NCBI GenBank assembly: GCA_047967505.1
Contig: CM106540.1
Reading direction: 5' to 3' (one strand)
Length of the DNA: 64,000 nt
Source of the DNA: Dipteris shenzhenensis
Lineage: Eukaryota > Polypodiophyta > Polypodiopsida > Gleicheniales
Under the pieces are notes generated by a model. It was not told the DNA's origin. It did not search any database and saw only the letters and a list, made by a program, of their open reading frames with translations. Shown piece after piece: positions 20,907-32,178 of this stretch (position 1 is its first letter; every line of letters begins with the position of its first letter). The position numbers and the translations under genes are program-made.

Positions 20907-23073
20907 ACTGTGGAAAACCTTCAATCTGTATTAACTATATAGAGCTAATATTTAGTTCAATGGAGCTGAACAAGGAAGTAGACGATGGAGAGTAAAAGGG
21001 ATCTAACGGTTTTTTCTGTGAGAGGTGAATAAGACTGCTGCAAGACTCTCACGAGAGGTTGAATTAGGACATGCTTTTCATGACGACATTCTGGAATCAC
21101 TTAGCTCACAGCCTATGATACAACCGATTGTTCAGAATGCAACATGAATGGTAAAAAGGCATGCTCTAATTGGATTTTTTATGAAAATCATTGTGAGAGG
21201 CTTGTTCGCCTCTTGCAGGTATAATTGGTCAAGCTGCTTCTACTCTCCATCATCTAACCTTTTTGCGTGCTCCGTTGGATAATCTTAATGCCCCATCTTA
21301 TTTACAAAGATTATTGTTTTCTGCCATTTCAGAGGGACTCCCATTTTCTTCAGAAAGTCTGGTCTCATGTAATTCTTGTGCTTTAGTACAATTCCATCTC
21401 GTTAAGCAGCTTCAGATTCTGAATTATGAAGTTTCTATCTAGAAAGAGCATACTCCACTGGGCTTATAGGCTTGTTCTATTTATTTGGGGGCCTTGTTAA
21501 GATAATACCTTTTGAAATATAAAGTTTGAATTTGTAAGGTTTACAAACATTTCAATCCGTAGATGAAAGGTGGCTTAGAGTAATCTGAATTATATTTCTT
21601 GTTTTGGTCACTCATCTTATCTTTTCTCTTTCATTCCAAAAGCTTTTATGTATTGTGCTCATATAAGAGAAATACATAAGGTATGTGCATAGATTCTGTC
21701 TCCATTGACCAGCTTAACCACGGAGAGAACGGGAGCTGATTTTGTAACCAGTTTGTCAGCTTCTTTTAGAAAGTGGGATGCTTGGTTGTCGTGTTCTCTA
21801 CATGTAAGCTCTTTGCATATTCTGACTTGCCATTTTCTAGACAGCCTGTTTATAGCTCATGACAACTTATGAAAGATTTGAGCTCAAAGCTAGTAGAAAC
21901 TATAGTTTGGGATGAAAGGCTTCGCTTTCTCTTACTCAAGTATTGGTGAACCAATGAGAACTGGTCCAAGACTTGCAGCTACATGTTTTTTTACTTCAGG
22001 TTATGCTTTGCTTTGTACAATTCTTCCTTACGTGTTTGGGCTGTGCATATGGAATCAAAGAGCTGGTTGCTGAATGGGTAACACGTTTTTCATATCATCT
22101 TCTCCAACACGATGGATGACCTAACTCCAATGTTGACAAATTCTTCTAGCATGCTATGTGCATCAAGCTCACGTCTAAAATTGAATCAGAAGTGTTGATG
22201 ACGCTTAGAAATTTAGAGGATCTGAGGATCTAGATTAATTGGTGCTTTGGGTGTATCAAGCTCTTGTCCTTTCTTATTTCAAGGTGAGCCCTTACATGGT
22301 CATGTCGCTTTGCTATTTTTTTCCATAACCAGATTCACAAGGCATAGATCTGTTGTACATAGAGAGGGGAATATTATCCCCTAAGTGAACCTTTCCATCC
22401 TGTAGGCAATTCACTTTCCTCTCTCCTTGGATCATGAACCGGCTTCATTATTTTTTTTGCTGTTTGAGACTTACGGTAGCCTTGTATCTAGAGTCTTGTA
22501 TCTCTGTCACATAAGCAAAAAAACCTGCTCCAGGAACACCGGCACGGCTGACAAGGCGCTCTACCACATCAGTCTAAGAGCAGTGGGCATAGTAAAATCC
22601 TTTTCCTAGAAAGACAAAGGAAGAGATACAATGCGGACCCACTGCAACATCAGCCCAATGACGAAGATGAGCTGAAGATAAAACCCTGCCCATAAAATAG
22701 AGGCAGACTCCCAATTGCTGAGCGTGACGAAGACCGGAGACCAAAAGGGTAGAATCCTAGGAGTGAACAAGCGGGGAACCCGATAAAGGAGCTTCTGTGA
22801 TAGAGGTAGAGCACATTTGGCGAAGAAGATCCAGCTGGAGAGGAGAAGAAGGACCATCAGAAACATCCAGTTTTGCCGATTCGACTGAAGGCGAGGCAAA
22901 CACACCACCATGCTTCCGCCAAAGAAAAACACTGAGTAGTAGGAGTAGAGGCAGAAAGAGGAGGGGCTGAGGCAGAAAAAACAAAGGAAACAGGTGTTGA
23001 AGCAGCAGGAAGGGAGGAGGAAGATGACACCGAGGGTTGCAACACTGGAACAGAAGGCAGAAGAGGCGTAGGG
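20907..23073. other. Region downstream of the IDM1-like gene, no gene
   Basis: The first few hundred bases after the TGA at 20906 are AT-rich and probably 3' untranslated sequence, though no single polyadenylation site stands out. From about 22600 to 23060 the minus strand has long frames rich in Ser, Pro and Leu. They have no recognised family and may be old LINE DNA. Confidence 0.45.
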
Positions 23074-23131
23074 ACACACACACACACACACACACACGCA
23101 CGCACGCACGCACGCACTCACTCTCTCTCTC
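23074..23131 (+). repeat. Compound microsatellite (CA)n(GCAC)n(CT)n
   Basis: A CA run (23074-23097) passes into GCAC repeats (to about 23117) and then CT repeats. Minus-strand frames crossing it encode runs of Cys and Val and are artefacts. Confidence 0.9.
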
Positions 23132-23769
23132 CAATTTTGGATTCAAAAGAAGAACAATAGAATGAGACAATCACCATATGTGAGATGAGTAGGAAACCCA
23201 TATACATTCATAATTTGGATCTCACAAGATACTCAATACAAGGTAAATCCCCCTCATGCGGAATCCGTGGATATCACATGAAACCACTCCAAGCAGTTGC
23301 AATGTTTCCTTCATGCCTTTTCAAAGGATACAAACTTAACTCCTACCTTATCCGAGGAGAAATATACTTGATTGACACATGATCAAGGACCCAATCTTAT
23401 TACTGATTTGTAATCGATTGAAGCAATGCTATGTTTGCAATGTCTAAGAAAAAATAACCAAACCAATCATTGCTCAAATACTTACTTGATTGAGAGATTT
23501 GTCAATAGTGCAATCTCTTATCTAATTACTCCAGGCTGCAATTGAGATGCATGTCCTCCTCTTCCCCGCCCTGCGCTGCGCTGCCCCCCCCCTCCCTCCC
23601 CCTTTCCTTCCCCCTCCGCCATTCGCTCCCTCTCCACCACCTCTCCTCCCCCCGCTTCCCCGTACTTCTCCATCCCTCCCTCTTTCCTCCCACGCCTCCG
23701 TCCCACTCCCCCCTCCCTCGTCTCTGCCATTTTCTTCCCCCGCCTTTTGGAGCGTTCGCAGTTTGTCGG

Positions 23770-24690
23770 TGCGGTATGGCGGCCGTGAGCCCGGAACCGG
23801 TGGCCCAGACGGACCCCCCCCTCCATCAGCCTACCGCATAACACTGACAGAGCATCAGGTCTCCTTGGTGAAGCAGGCCGCCACGGACTTCTCCCAGACG
23901 TCCGTTTATGGGGGTCATTGGCTACGCCCCTTCACGAGTAGACATCAGGGACTGGTTGCAGTCCACCCTCTACCTTGAGGACAGCCACATTGAGGAGGTT
24001 GCACTCATGGGACATGGTATCTTCTGGCTCAAGCTCTCCTCAGCACACGTTGTGAGCGATATGGTCAGACGGTCCCCTACTTCTGTGGGTGGGAAGATCA
24101 TCCTTATGGTCCCATGGTATACGGGTTTCAGTGTAGCGGACTTTGATGCCCGCTTCCGCATTCCTCACCATCCAGTTACCCTCATTTTCCCAGGCCTCGC
24201 AACCGAGCTTCGCCCGATCATCAAGGACCTGGGGCGCACTTTGGCTGGCTCATGCAGGACACCACCGTTGATGCGGCGGCAGCCAAGAGGTGCCACGTGT
24301 CAAAGTGGCAGTCCTAGATCCGCAGAGTATCCCCTCGGAGTTCGAGATTGAGACGGACACAGGTGTGGTGACGCAGCGCATTATGGTCACTGGTCGCCCA
24401 GATCAGTGTCTGAGATGCCACGGCTTCGGGCACCAGGCGCGCTCCTGCCCTCGCTTCACGAGGATAGAACCTCAGATGGCCCCCATCCAGGCAACTCAAG
24501 ATCCCCCCCCCCCCAGGGCATCGACACCCCCTCTCGAAGGGGAAGGCTGGACTGAGGTCAAAAGAAAACGGAAAGGAAACATAACAGGACCAAAAAAGCC
24601 TTCCCATCTACAGCAAGAGACCCCTGTGGTCACCAATCAGCAGCAGCCCGGCAAGGGGAAGGAGAAAGTTAAGGAGAAGATCAGTTAGCA
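23770..24690 (+). pseudogene. LINE B ORF1, nucleic-acid-binding protein with CCHC knuckle
   Basis: The reading passes through at least two frames: about 23908-24290 carries ADFDARFRIPHHP, and 24290-24688 carries the knuckle. The knuckle, C-x2-C-x4-H-x4-C at 24407-24448 (CLRCHGFGHQARSC), is complete. The region before it resembles the DUF4283-type N-terminal part of plant L1 ORF1 proteins, but weakly. After the knuckle comes a Pro-rich linker over C-runs. Such proteins package LINE RNA. The frame change near 24290 breaks it. Confidence 0.75.
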
Positions 24691-24936
24691 TCCCCCTCAT
24701 CCTTCACCCCGACCCCCCCCCTCCTCGGTCCCCCTACCTCCCCCCCCTCCAGAATCCCCCCCAGCACCTTTGGTTTCAGCCCCCCTCTCTCCCTCGAGCA
24801 TGATCCCGAGGGAACCCCCCCTTCCGTCTGTGCCGCCTGCGGCCCCGAAGCCAGCACAAACCTCCTCCGCGCCTATCCCTCCTAGCCCGGTGGAGGGGAG
24901 AGGCCGTTCCCCGCAGATGGCTAGCACCACTTAAGC

Positions 24937-25674
24937 TTGTTGGACAGCCAGCACTCCTCTTTCTGGTTCAGACTCCTCATCCTCGTCCCCACACCCAAGG
25001 GTAGTTCCTATCCTAGAGCTCTACTTTTGGAGTTTTACCGAGCAGGACCTTGGGATTATTTGGATGCAGTGGGTATTGGCTCCTTCCCTACATGCCTAGA
25101 CATTAGCATCTTCTTCCTCCGAAAGGGGGCGGAGGGTAAGGTGTCCGTCCTTGCTCCCCATGATGGTCCTAGCTATTCCTTCACTATCACTAGTGATGGG
25201 AATGAGCAATGGACAAATGAAAATGTTTGGGAGACGATTCGAGATCAGTCCTAGGAGCAGGTGCAGGACTGGATCGGTAGCAGAGCAACGGAGCTTCTTC
25301 AGCAGCAGTGGAAGGAGGGTGACATTCGTCTGAGATGGCGCCACAGCGCCAAACGATTCCGCCTCTTGGTCATCATTCGACTGCCTCTGGAGTGGATCTA
25401 CGCGGAAGGGCTCCGCCCGTGGAGGACCTCAGAGGTTGCGGGCTTCTACAGTATTTCCCTGGTGGAGGCTTCGAGTTGGTTAGAGAGCTCTTACCACCAT
25501 GGGACGAAGGGCCTCTCCCCTTTGTTGAAGGTTTTAGAGGATGGGTCCGATGATCCGGCCTCTCCTTCGAAACCCTCACAGGAGCGCCTTCGTCTGCACA
25601 CTGGACATTCTCCGACCACCTCGACATCGACCACAAGCAGACAGTTGTTTGTGGCCCATCTCCCCTCTTCATGA
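24937..25674 (+). pseudogene. Unassigned LINE B region between ORF1 knuckle and endonuclease
   Basis: Two adjacent frames (24937-25254 and 25261-25674) are open and in register, separated only by a TAG at 25252-25254. They read as about 245 codons of ordinary composition, with segments such as GPWDYLDAVGIG and LPLEWIYAEGL. I recognise no domain. LINE C has a comparable stretch (58469-59312) in the same place, though without obvious residue similarity. It may be the N-terminal extension of ORF2 or the end of ORF1. Confidence 0.5.
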
Positions 25675-28600
25675 GTATACGCATTATCTCTTGGAACGTC
25701 AACGGGTTCCACTCATCAGGAACCCGCGGCCCCAGGAAGATGGTGCTCAGACAGGAGCTCCAGCCAGCCTTGGTGGGAAGGGTAGATGTGCTCTTATTGC
25801 AGGAACACAAGCTTTCGGCTTCTCAGACCAGTAAGTGTGGGAAGGTTCTCATAGGACGCTCCCACACCTACTGGGAACCTTGGATTGGCGAGCAGGGAAG
25901 GAGCGGGGGTGTCTGTACCTCCATCGACGCTTCTCTAGTTCAGCATGTGTGTGGTTTTGGCACCTTGATCTCAGGACGAGCGCTTTGGGTGGGCTTGAAT
26001 ATTGAGGGATCCCGCATCGGCATCCTCAATATCTATGCCCCGACCGACCTCAGATGGAGAGCTGCTTTCTGGAGCTCTTTGACAGACTTATTGCTAGAGA
26101 TGGATTCTTGGATTGTAGGAGGGGACTTCAATAATCTTGAGACTTTAGAGGATCAGCAGGGATGGGGCCCAGAGTTCCTCGGTATAGCTCAGGCGGAGCA
26201 GGCAGATTGGGACTCCTCCTTGCTCGATGTGGGAGGTCGGGACAGCTGGAGGGAGCCTTCCTTTTGCAGATGGACAGGGAGTCTGGACTTCTCTTGGGGT
26301 TACAGGAGGGAGGGAGGCAGACTTCTGGAGCGGTTGGACCGTATGTCAGTGATTGGGCGCTAGGCAGAGGTGGAGAGTCAGGAGTGGTTCCAGGGACGGC
26401 CCTCTCTGACCATGCCCCAGTCATCCTAGTCCTGAACTCAGCCTCTCACTCCTTACCTCCACGCTCGTGCCGGATCCCAGACTGCATCGACTCCAGAGCA
26501 GCGGTTCGCAACAGGATAGTGGACCTGTGGGAGCAGGATTGGGACCCCATGGGGGATATGGCAGCTCAGGTCTCATCTGTTAGCAGGAGGCGATTCAGGT
26601 CAGGCAGCAGTGATGGGCGAAGGAGAGGGGTCTCAGACGAGATCTTGCGATACAGCGGATGCAGCAGTCTTCTCTAGGCTCTGAGGAGCTCAGACGACAG
26701 GAGGTTAGAGCTCGAGCCATGCTAGAGGAGATCACCCAGCGACGCTCAGAGTTCTCGTTTCATGCTTCCAAGTCCTTTTGGGCTAGGAAAGGCGACAGGA
26801 TGTGCAGAGAGTTCTTCAGGACTCATGGCCAGAGGCCAGCAGGGGAACAGCTCCGATATCTTAGAGCGCAGGATGGTAGTATCAAGACAGATTCAGACGA
26901 GGTCCGGGACTTGGCGACAGATTTCGACAGATCCTTGTTCCAGCAGGAGCCCCCAGACCCTCGTGCCCACTGTTGCAGGGAGGAGGTGTGGAGGTATACA
27001 CTGTCGCTCGTGCAGCCTAGCATGAGTGAAACCTTTCTCGCCCCTTTCACCGTGGCAAAGATGCAGGATGCGGTGAGCGCTATTGATGGGCAGAAATGCC
27101 CAGGTGAGGATGGGCTCTCTAGAGCTTTCTTCACCACCTTCTGGGAGCAGGTCCACCAGCCCTTGCTCGCAGCCTTCCAGCATATCTTCTGCAGCGGACA
27201 GATGCCAGAGAGCCTTGCGACAGGCTTGATCTGCCTCATCCCCAAAGGGGGGGACCGTCAGGAGATCAGACAGTGGCGCCCTATCACCCTCCTCCAGACT
27301 GCCTACAAAATCCTCGCCAAGATGATCAGTAGCCGCATCCGCCCCCTGCTACATGACTTGATCCATGACACCCAGACTGGTTTTCTGCAAGATCGTAGCA
27401 TTTTGGACAACATTTTCACATTCTCAGAGGAGACGGAGTGGGCCCAGCACAGTGGCCAGCACCTTGCCATACTCCTTCTTAACTTTGAGAAGGCGTACGA
27501 CAGGGTAGACTGGTCCTTCTTGGAAGGTACACTCTCTCGGTTCGATTTTCCAGACGAGTGGATCAGAGGTATTGCTAGTCTCTACAGGTCGGCCTCCATT
27601 CGGGTTATCATCAGCGGCAGGATGGGGGAGAGATTCACCCTCGAGCGCTCAGTGCGTCAGGGCTGCCCGCTTGCGCCCTATCTCTTCCTATTTTTTGCGG
27701 AGGCCATGCCTCACTTCCTACGAGCCCATACCACTGGTCTTCGAGGGATGCGCCTCCCTATTCGGGACGATGCAGAACTTCTGGACTCCGAGTATGCAGA
27801 CGCCACGGCCCTGTATGTGCAGGATGATATTGAGTCACTGGAGCGAGTGAGATTGTCTTTAGGGGTTTTTTGCCTAGCCGCTGGGGCGAAAATCAATTGG
27901 CATAAGTCAGTTGGTTTTCTTACAGATCCGAGAGCCAGCTCACAATGGGGTATTTTCCTGGGGTTTTGCTGGATCCCTAGAGGACAGACGACACGTTACT
28001 TGGGATCCCATATCCCTTGGGCACTCTCGGCGCGTGGGCCTGCGCGCTCGCTCCGGGTTTGGAGGGACGTCTATAGCCAGTTGAGCCCAGGCGAGCTGGC
28101 AGCAGCAGTAGGTACGGCACGTGGGATCCAAGCTCGGCGAGCGGAGATCGATGCTGCCATTCTTGCAGGTTGGAGGATTCCCATGATCACCAGACAGCTC
28201 CTCCCGGGAGATGAGAGGTGGCTAGGGCAGTTCACACCCCGTGGCATTCCTTTGGTGGTTGCAGGTCTTTTCTCAGACTCCTCGATTCACTTCTCCTCCG
28301 TCGTCGATGATAGCCGTCTCTAGAGCAGAGAGGCCGTGATCGACCCCCAGCTTCCCTGGCAGCGCCTTTGCATCATAGGGCTGCAAGGGAAAACGTGGCA
28401 TATAGACCCCTTGATTATGCAGGACCAGGACTGGAGACTCTAGATTTGGGAGGGCCGCTCCTTGACAGAGGTGGAGTGGGACCCAGGAGAGTGGCGCTGG
28501 CCACCACTGGAGACCTCAGAGAACCCTACCCCCTTCTTCTCATACAATGCGCGTACTGGTAGGCGTGCTCTTGGGGCTCTCCAGCGCAAGCTACCCACAC

Positions 28601-29373
28601 AGGCACATAGTTGGTATGCCCAAGGGATATCTTTGGTCTTTCTTCGCACATTCTGGAAGACTCTTTGGGCAAGCTGGCGGCCGAGGAAGATCTCTTACTT
28701 TCTTTGGATGGTGGCCCACAAGGGGCTACCAGTTGGCAGCTGGCTGAGGCAGATGGGGCAGGAGGGGCACTGCCAGATGTGTTTTTAGGAGGAGTCGTCC
28801 CTGAAGCACTGCCTTTGGAGCTGCTTGCATGCCCAGACAGTGTGGAAGGGAGTCATGGGGATCTTAGCGAGGGCTGCACCCGAGCTAGGACCGGTCACTT
28901 AGGGAGCCGTTTGCTGGTGCAGCACCGAGATGGGACATCACTTGGCTTATGAGTTCTCTAGGCAGGGTCCAGTTTTCTTCATCACGCAGGCCACCTAGGC
29001 ATATATGGACAGCTTCCCTTGGCATCTGACAGAGACAGATGCAGGAGCGATGACTCGGCACCCAGTTTGGGAGATCATAGGGAGTATTGTAGGCTGGCAT
29101 ATCTGGACTTCCAGATGTGCGCAGACCTTAGGAGATCAGGCTTCTCCTGCTACCCAGACCCTAGCGGACATTTGGAGCACGATCATTCACACGCTCAAGG
29201 GTCAGTGGGATTAGATTCAGGGGGAGTCCAGGGTAGGGAAGGAGAAGAGACGGCGCTTCCTTCGCGACTGGGACTATCGAGAGCTGTTCTTCTAGCACTC
29301 TGCTTAGAGTCTTCAGTGGCATTACTCCCCCCTACCGTGGCTGTTTGTCCACATTCCGATGATTATGCCCTGA
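25671..29373 (+). pseudogene. LINE B ORF2: endonuclease, reverse transcriptase, zf-RVT
   Basis: The endonuclease starts IRIISWNVNGF (25671). It shows LLQEHKL, LNIYAPTD and GGDFNN, and ends with SDHAPV after a frame change near 26345. A second frame change lies before 26659. The reverse transcriptase is then open for 554 codons (26659-28323): CPGEDGLSRAF, WRPITLLQTAYKILAK, RSILDN, NFEKAYDRVDW, RQGCPLAPYLF and YADATALY. Motif A has Asn for the catalytic Asp (27481-27483). Motif C has Ala for the second Asp (27802-27804). The same frame continues to a TGA at 29371 through eight TAG codons. On the way it carries a zf-RVT motif (FLWMVAHKGLP, then C-x2-C, H and C). It cannot be active as it stands. 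Confidence 0.9.
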
Positions 29374-29517
29374 GAGGCTTGTAATTAGTATTTTGTTACC
29401 ACGGGCGGTATCCGTTTTGTGATTGCAACCCGCTGGCCTTTAGGCCCTCTTGTACTCTCGTTTTCAAGCAATATAACTAGCACTACGTTTTGCGCAAAAA
29501 AAATTCAGATGCATGTC

Positions 29518-29874
29518 ATGTCACTAGTGATAAGCCTTATGCTCGCCATATACAATGGGCTTGCTTAATGTGGTGTGACGCTCAACAACAGTGGAATTTG
29601 TTTATCGCACGTATTTGTGAGCATTAAGGATATAAATGTTTGCTCCATCGAGGTGCTATCACCCATTAGCCAAATTATATCCTCAAGTGTAATGAAGGCC
29701 AAAATTTGGTCAAGTCAGTAGAGTTAGGATTACTAGTACTTGGGGTGTTTGCAAGATAGAAAGGTCAAAGGGGATAAGGATGTACTTGTATAGTACACTC
29801 CCTTCATTTGCAATGTATTGTTGATGTGACATCTAATCCTATCTACACTCCTCCTTCCTTCCTGCTACTTGTTG

Positions 29875-29919
<45 letters not shown>

Positions 29920-32178
29920 GCACCTCTTCCTCTCTGTCTCTCCCTCCTTTTCTCCCTCATTCTCTCTCCCTTTCGCTCTTCTATCCTCTCCCTTTAATGT
30001 GCCCCTACCGCTTTCTGCATCAAGTAGATAGATGATTGCTTCTCTAAGAATTATTGAAGCACCTATTTTGACAACTCTTTCCAATTCCATAAGCAGCACA
30101 AAACTACCCTTTAGTTAGCCCACCTTACCAGCTAGAATTGACACAAAATTTGACAATTGCTATCCCCACAGGTCGTCGCCTTAACTTCTATCCCCACGCC
30201 TCGTCGCCTTACTGCTATCCTCATGGGTCATTGACTTAGGCCGACTTGTCGCCTTACGCCAACCCCATGGCGGTTGCCATCGCTCCTATCCCGCCAGTGG
30301 TTGCCATCGCTGCAATCTCGTTGACGGTGGCCATTGCCACTATCCCGTTGCCTTACACCATTCCCACGGCCGTAGAAATACCAGAAACTATAAAAGACCA
30401 CCCTATCCCTCAGGTTGTCACAGTGTAGGCAACATGTAACTACAAGTAGATAGGAAAGTGTGTGTGGGTGTGTCGATTTGTATGTATGAGAGCATATGTT
30501 TATACTATGGTCTACTCCCATTGTTGGGCACTGATGACGTCAGTGGGGATGTCCTAGTAGCTAGTCCCGGCTATGCGTGATGGAGTTTAAGGTTTTTAAC
30601 CTTATGAGTGACTATCATGAGATTGAAAGTGCACCGTGTTGTGATTTTAGAGGATGAGTGTAGGCATGTTCCTGAATTCTTCTAGACATATATTTATTAA
30701 CGTCTACAAAAGAACAAAAATGTTGATGAGACTAAAAATTGAAATATGAGAGGATGGGTTTAATATTATTTCATTATGTTATTCGGGAGGACCTCCTTAA
30801 GGTTTTGGGACATTTCATGTTTGGGAAAGTTGGCCACTTGGGAATCTAAAAATATTAGAGTCTTAGCTAGGGGAAGGGGCCACATTATTTGGGAATTGTA
30901 GGAGACTTAGGTTGGGAACATGGTATTGGAAAATCTAGATATTAGTTTGAATTGCAAAGGAGAGGGACATTGTAGATGCTATCATGATTCATGTTTGATC
31001 GTTTTTTGGCAGTTCATGTTGTATAAACTGTGTTTGAGAGTCTTGGAAACTATCTTGGGTATTCAATGTCATTTACATGGATTCATTATATGGCTCTATT
31101 CTTTTTTCTTTCTTTATGTATTCTCATGATTGTATAAAGTATGGTGAAATCAAGCCTGGACTTTTTAGCTATCTATTGTATATGATGTACATTCTAAGGC
31201 ATATGAACTATCATAAATTACTAAGGTTAGCAAAGATGAGAGTTATTGTGCACTAGCTAGTCACAAGTATAGTTGGGGTGAGTGGCCAAGCTCTTTGAAA
31301 CATGCAGTCCAAACTTTAGAAACTTTTGTCTTAAACAATGACTTTTGTTGTTAGACCGATGGTATCCAAACCGATCTAAAGCCATTGTGGTTTGTGACTC
31401 AACAGTTTGACTCGAAGAGGTCCACAATGGCTTTCATTTGTGATCCGCAGGATCAGCTTCGCACTATCATCTTTTAAGGTATATTCCTTTCGTGATAAAT
31501 AGCACAAATATCGATGATGATAAAGACAGTTCATCAACTTCTTTTATTAGTGAATATTTAGAAATGTATAGAGGCCTCTAAGGCATTTTGCAGGGCTCTG
31601 CATCTGCATTCAATCAGCCCCCGCTATCCAAGTGCGATTGGTTTCATAGGCCATTCTTGACATCCTCAGTTTCTCACATAATCAGATTCAAAGACGATAG
31701 GTAGAGACAAAAATGATTCTTAAACGCCTTTTCTCAGATGTTCTTGAACTGGCGTGTGCATCAATCACACCAAAAGTTTGAATTGAAGTAGGACATTGAA
31801 AGGGGGTGTGATTAATGGCTTAAATAGGAATTAATATTCTTTCATAAAGGAATAAAGGCTGCAGAGTCAATGTGCTCATGGCATAGATTAATGTCTTAAA
31901 GGAGCATATGGGCCGCAGAAGCCAAAGGGAACTGTATATCGTGACTAGGTCTCCTACCTAGGCCTGTTTTGCAATGCATATGATGTGTTTCGAAATGGTT
32001 ACATTTTAGACCATACAAATTTTTATTGTAACTCTGATATCTCAGCACAACAGTATATTCTAGCTGTCTAATAGTCTGGCCTCAAAAGGCCTTTTCTATC
32101 AGTATAGCTACTGTTCCTAAACTTTTTAACCTAGAATTATTTACTTGGGAGAGACGAAACCCCAAATTTCTCATCTTC
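29518..32178. other. No gene recognised; (CT)n and degenerate repeats
   Basis: A pure (CT)n run lies at about 29878-29917. At 30160-30420 a short motif around 'cgtcgcctta' and 'gttgccatcgc' recurs in degenerate form and gives a repetitive plus-strand frame that I do not regard as a gene. The rest to 32178 is AT-rich without recognisable coding. Confidence 0.5.

Larger units (their letters stand above)
23556..29506 (+). mobile_element. LINE B, near full-length non-LTR retrotransposon
   Basis: An 11-bp duplication AGATGCATGTC flanks it (23545-23555 and 29507-29517). It can be extended to 15 bp with one mismatch. The 3' end has a short A-run at 29496-29503. The order is: C-rich leader (23556-23760), ORF1 with a CCHC knuckle (about 23770-24690), an unassigned region (24937-25674), endonuclease (25671 to about 26600), reverse transcriptase (26659-28323) and a zf-RVT-like tail (to 29371). 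This is the organisation of plant L1 LINEs. Frameshifts and stops make it inactive. Confidence 0.93.

Noticed and set aside
22606-23170. Overlapping long minus-strand frames (up to 171 codons)
   Set aside because: They cross the compound microsatellite, have biased composition and resemble no family; perhaps old LINE DNA, but I could not support it.
23542-23978. Pro-rich frames at the start of LINE B
   Set aside because: They follow from the C-rich leader; the recognisable ORF1 sequence begins later.
28321-29371. TAG read as glutamine (codon reassignment or readthrough) in LINE B
   Set aside because: The host genes use normal stops, and LINE B also has frameshifts and lost catalytic residues; CHG deamination of CAG explains the pattern more simply.
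30246-30428. 60-codon frame of Ala, Ile, Pro and Val repeats
   Set aside because: It comes from degenerate short repeats ('gttgccatcgc'); no start context or homology supports a gene.
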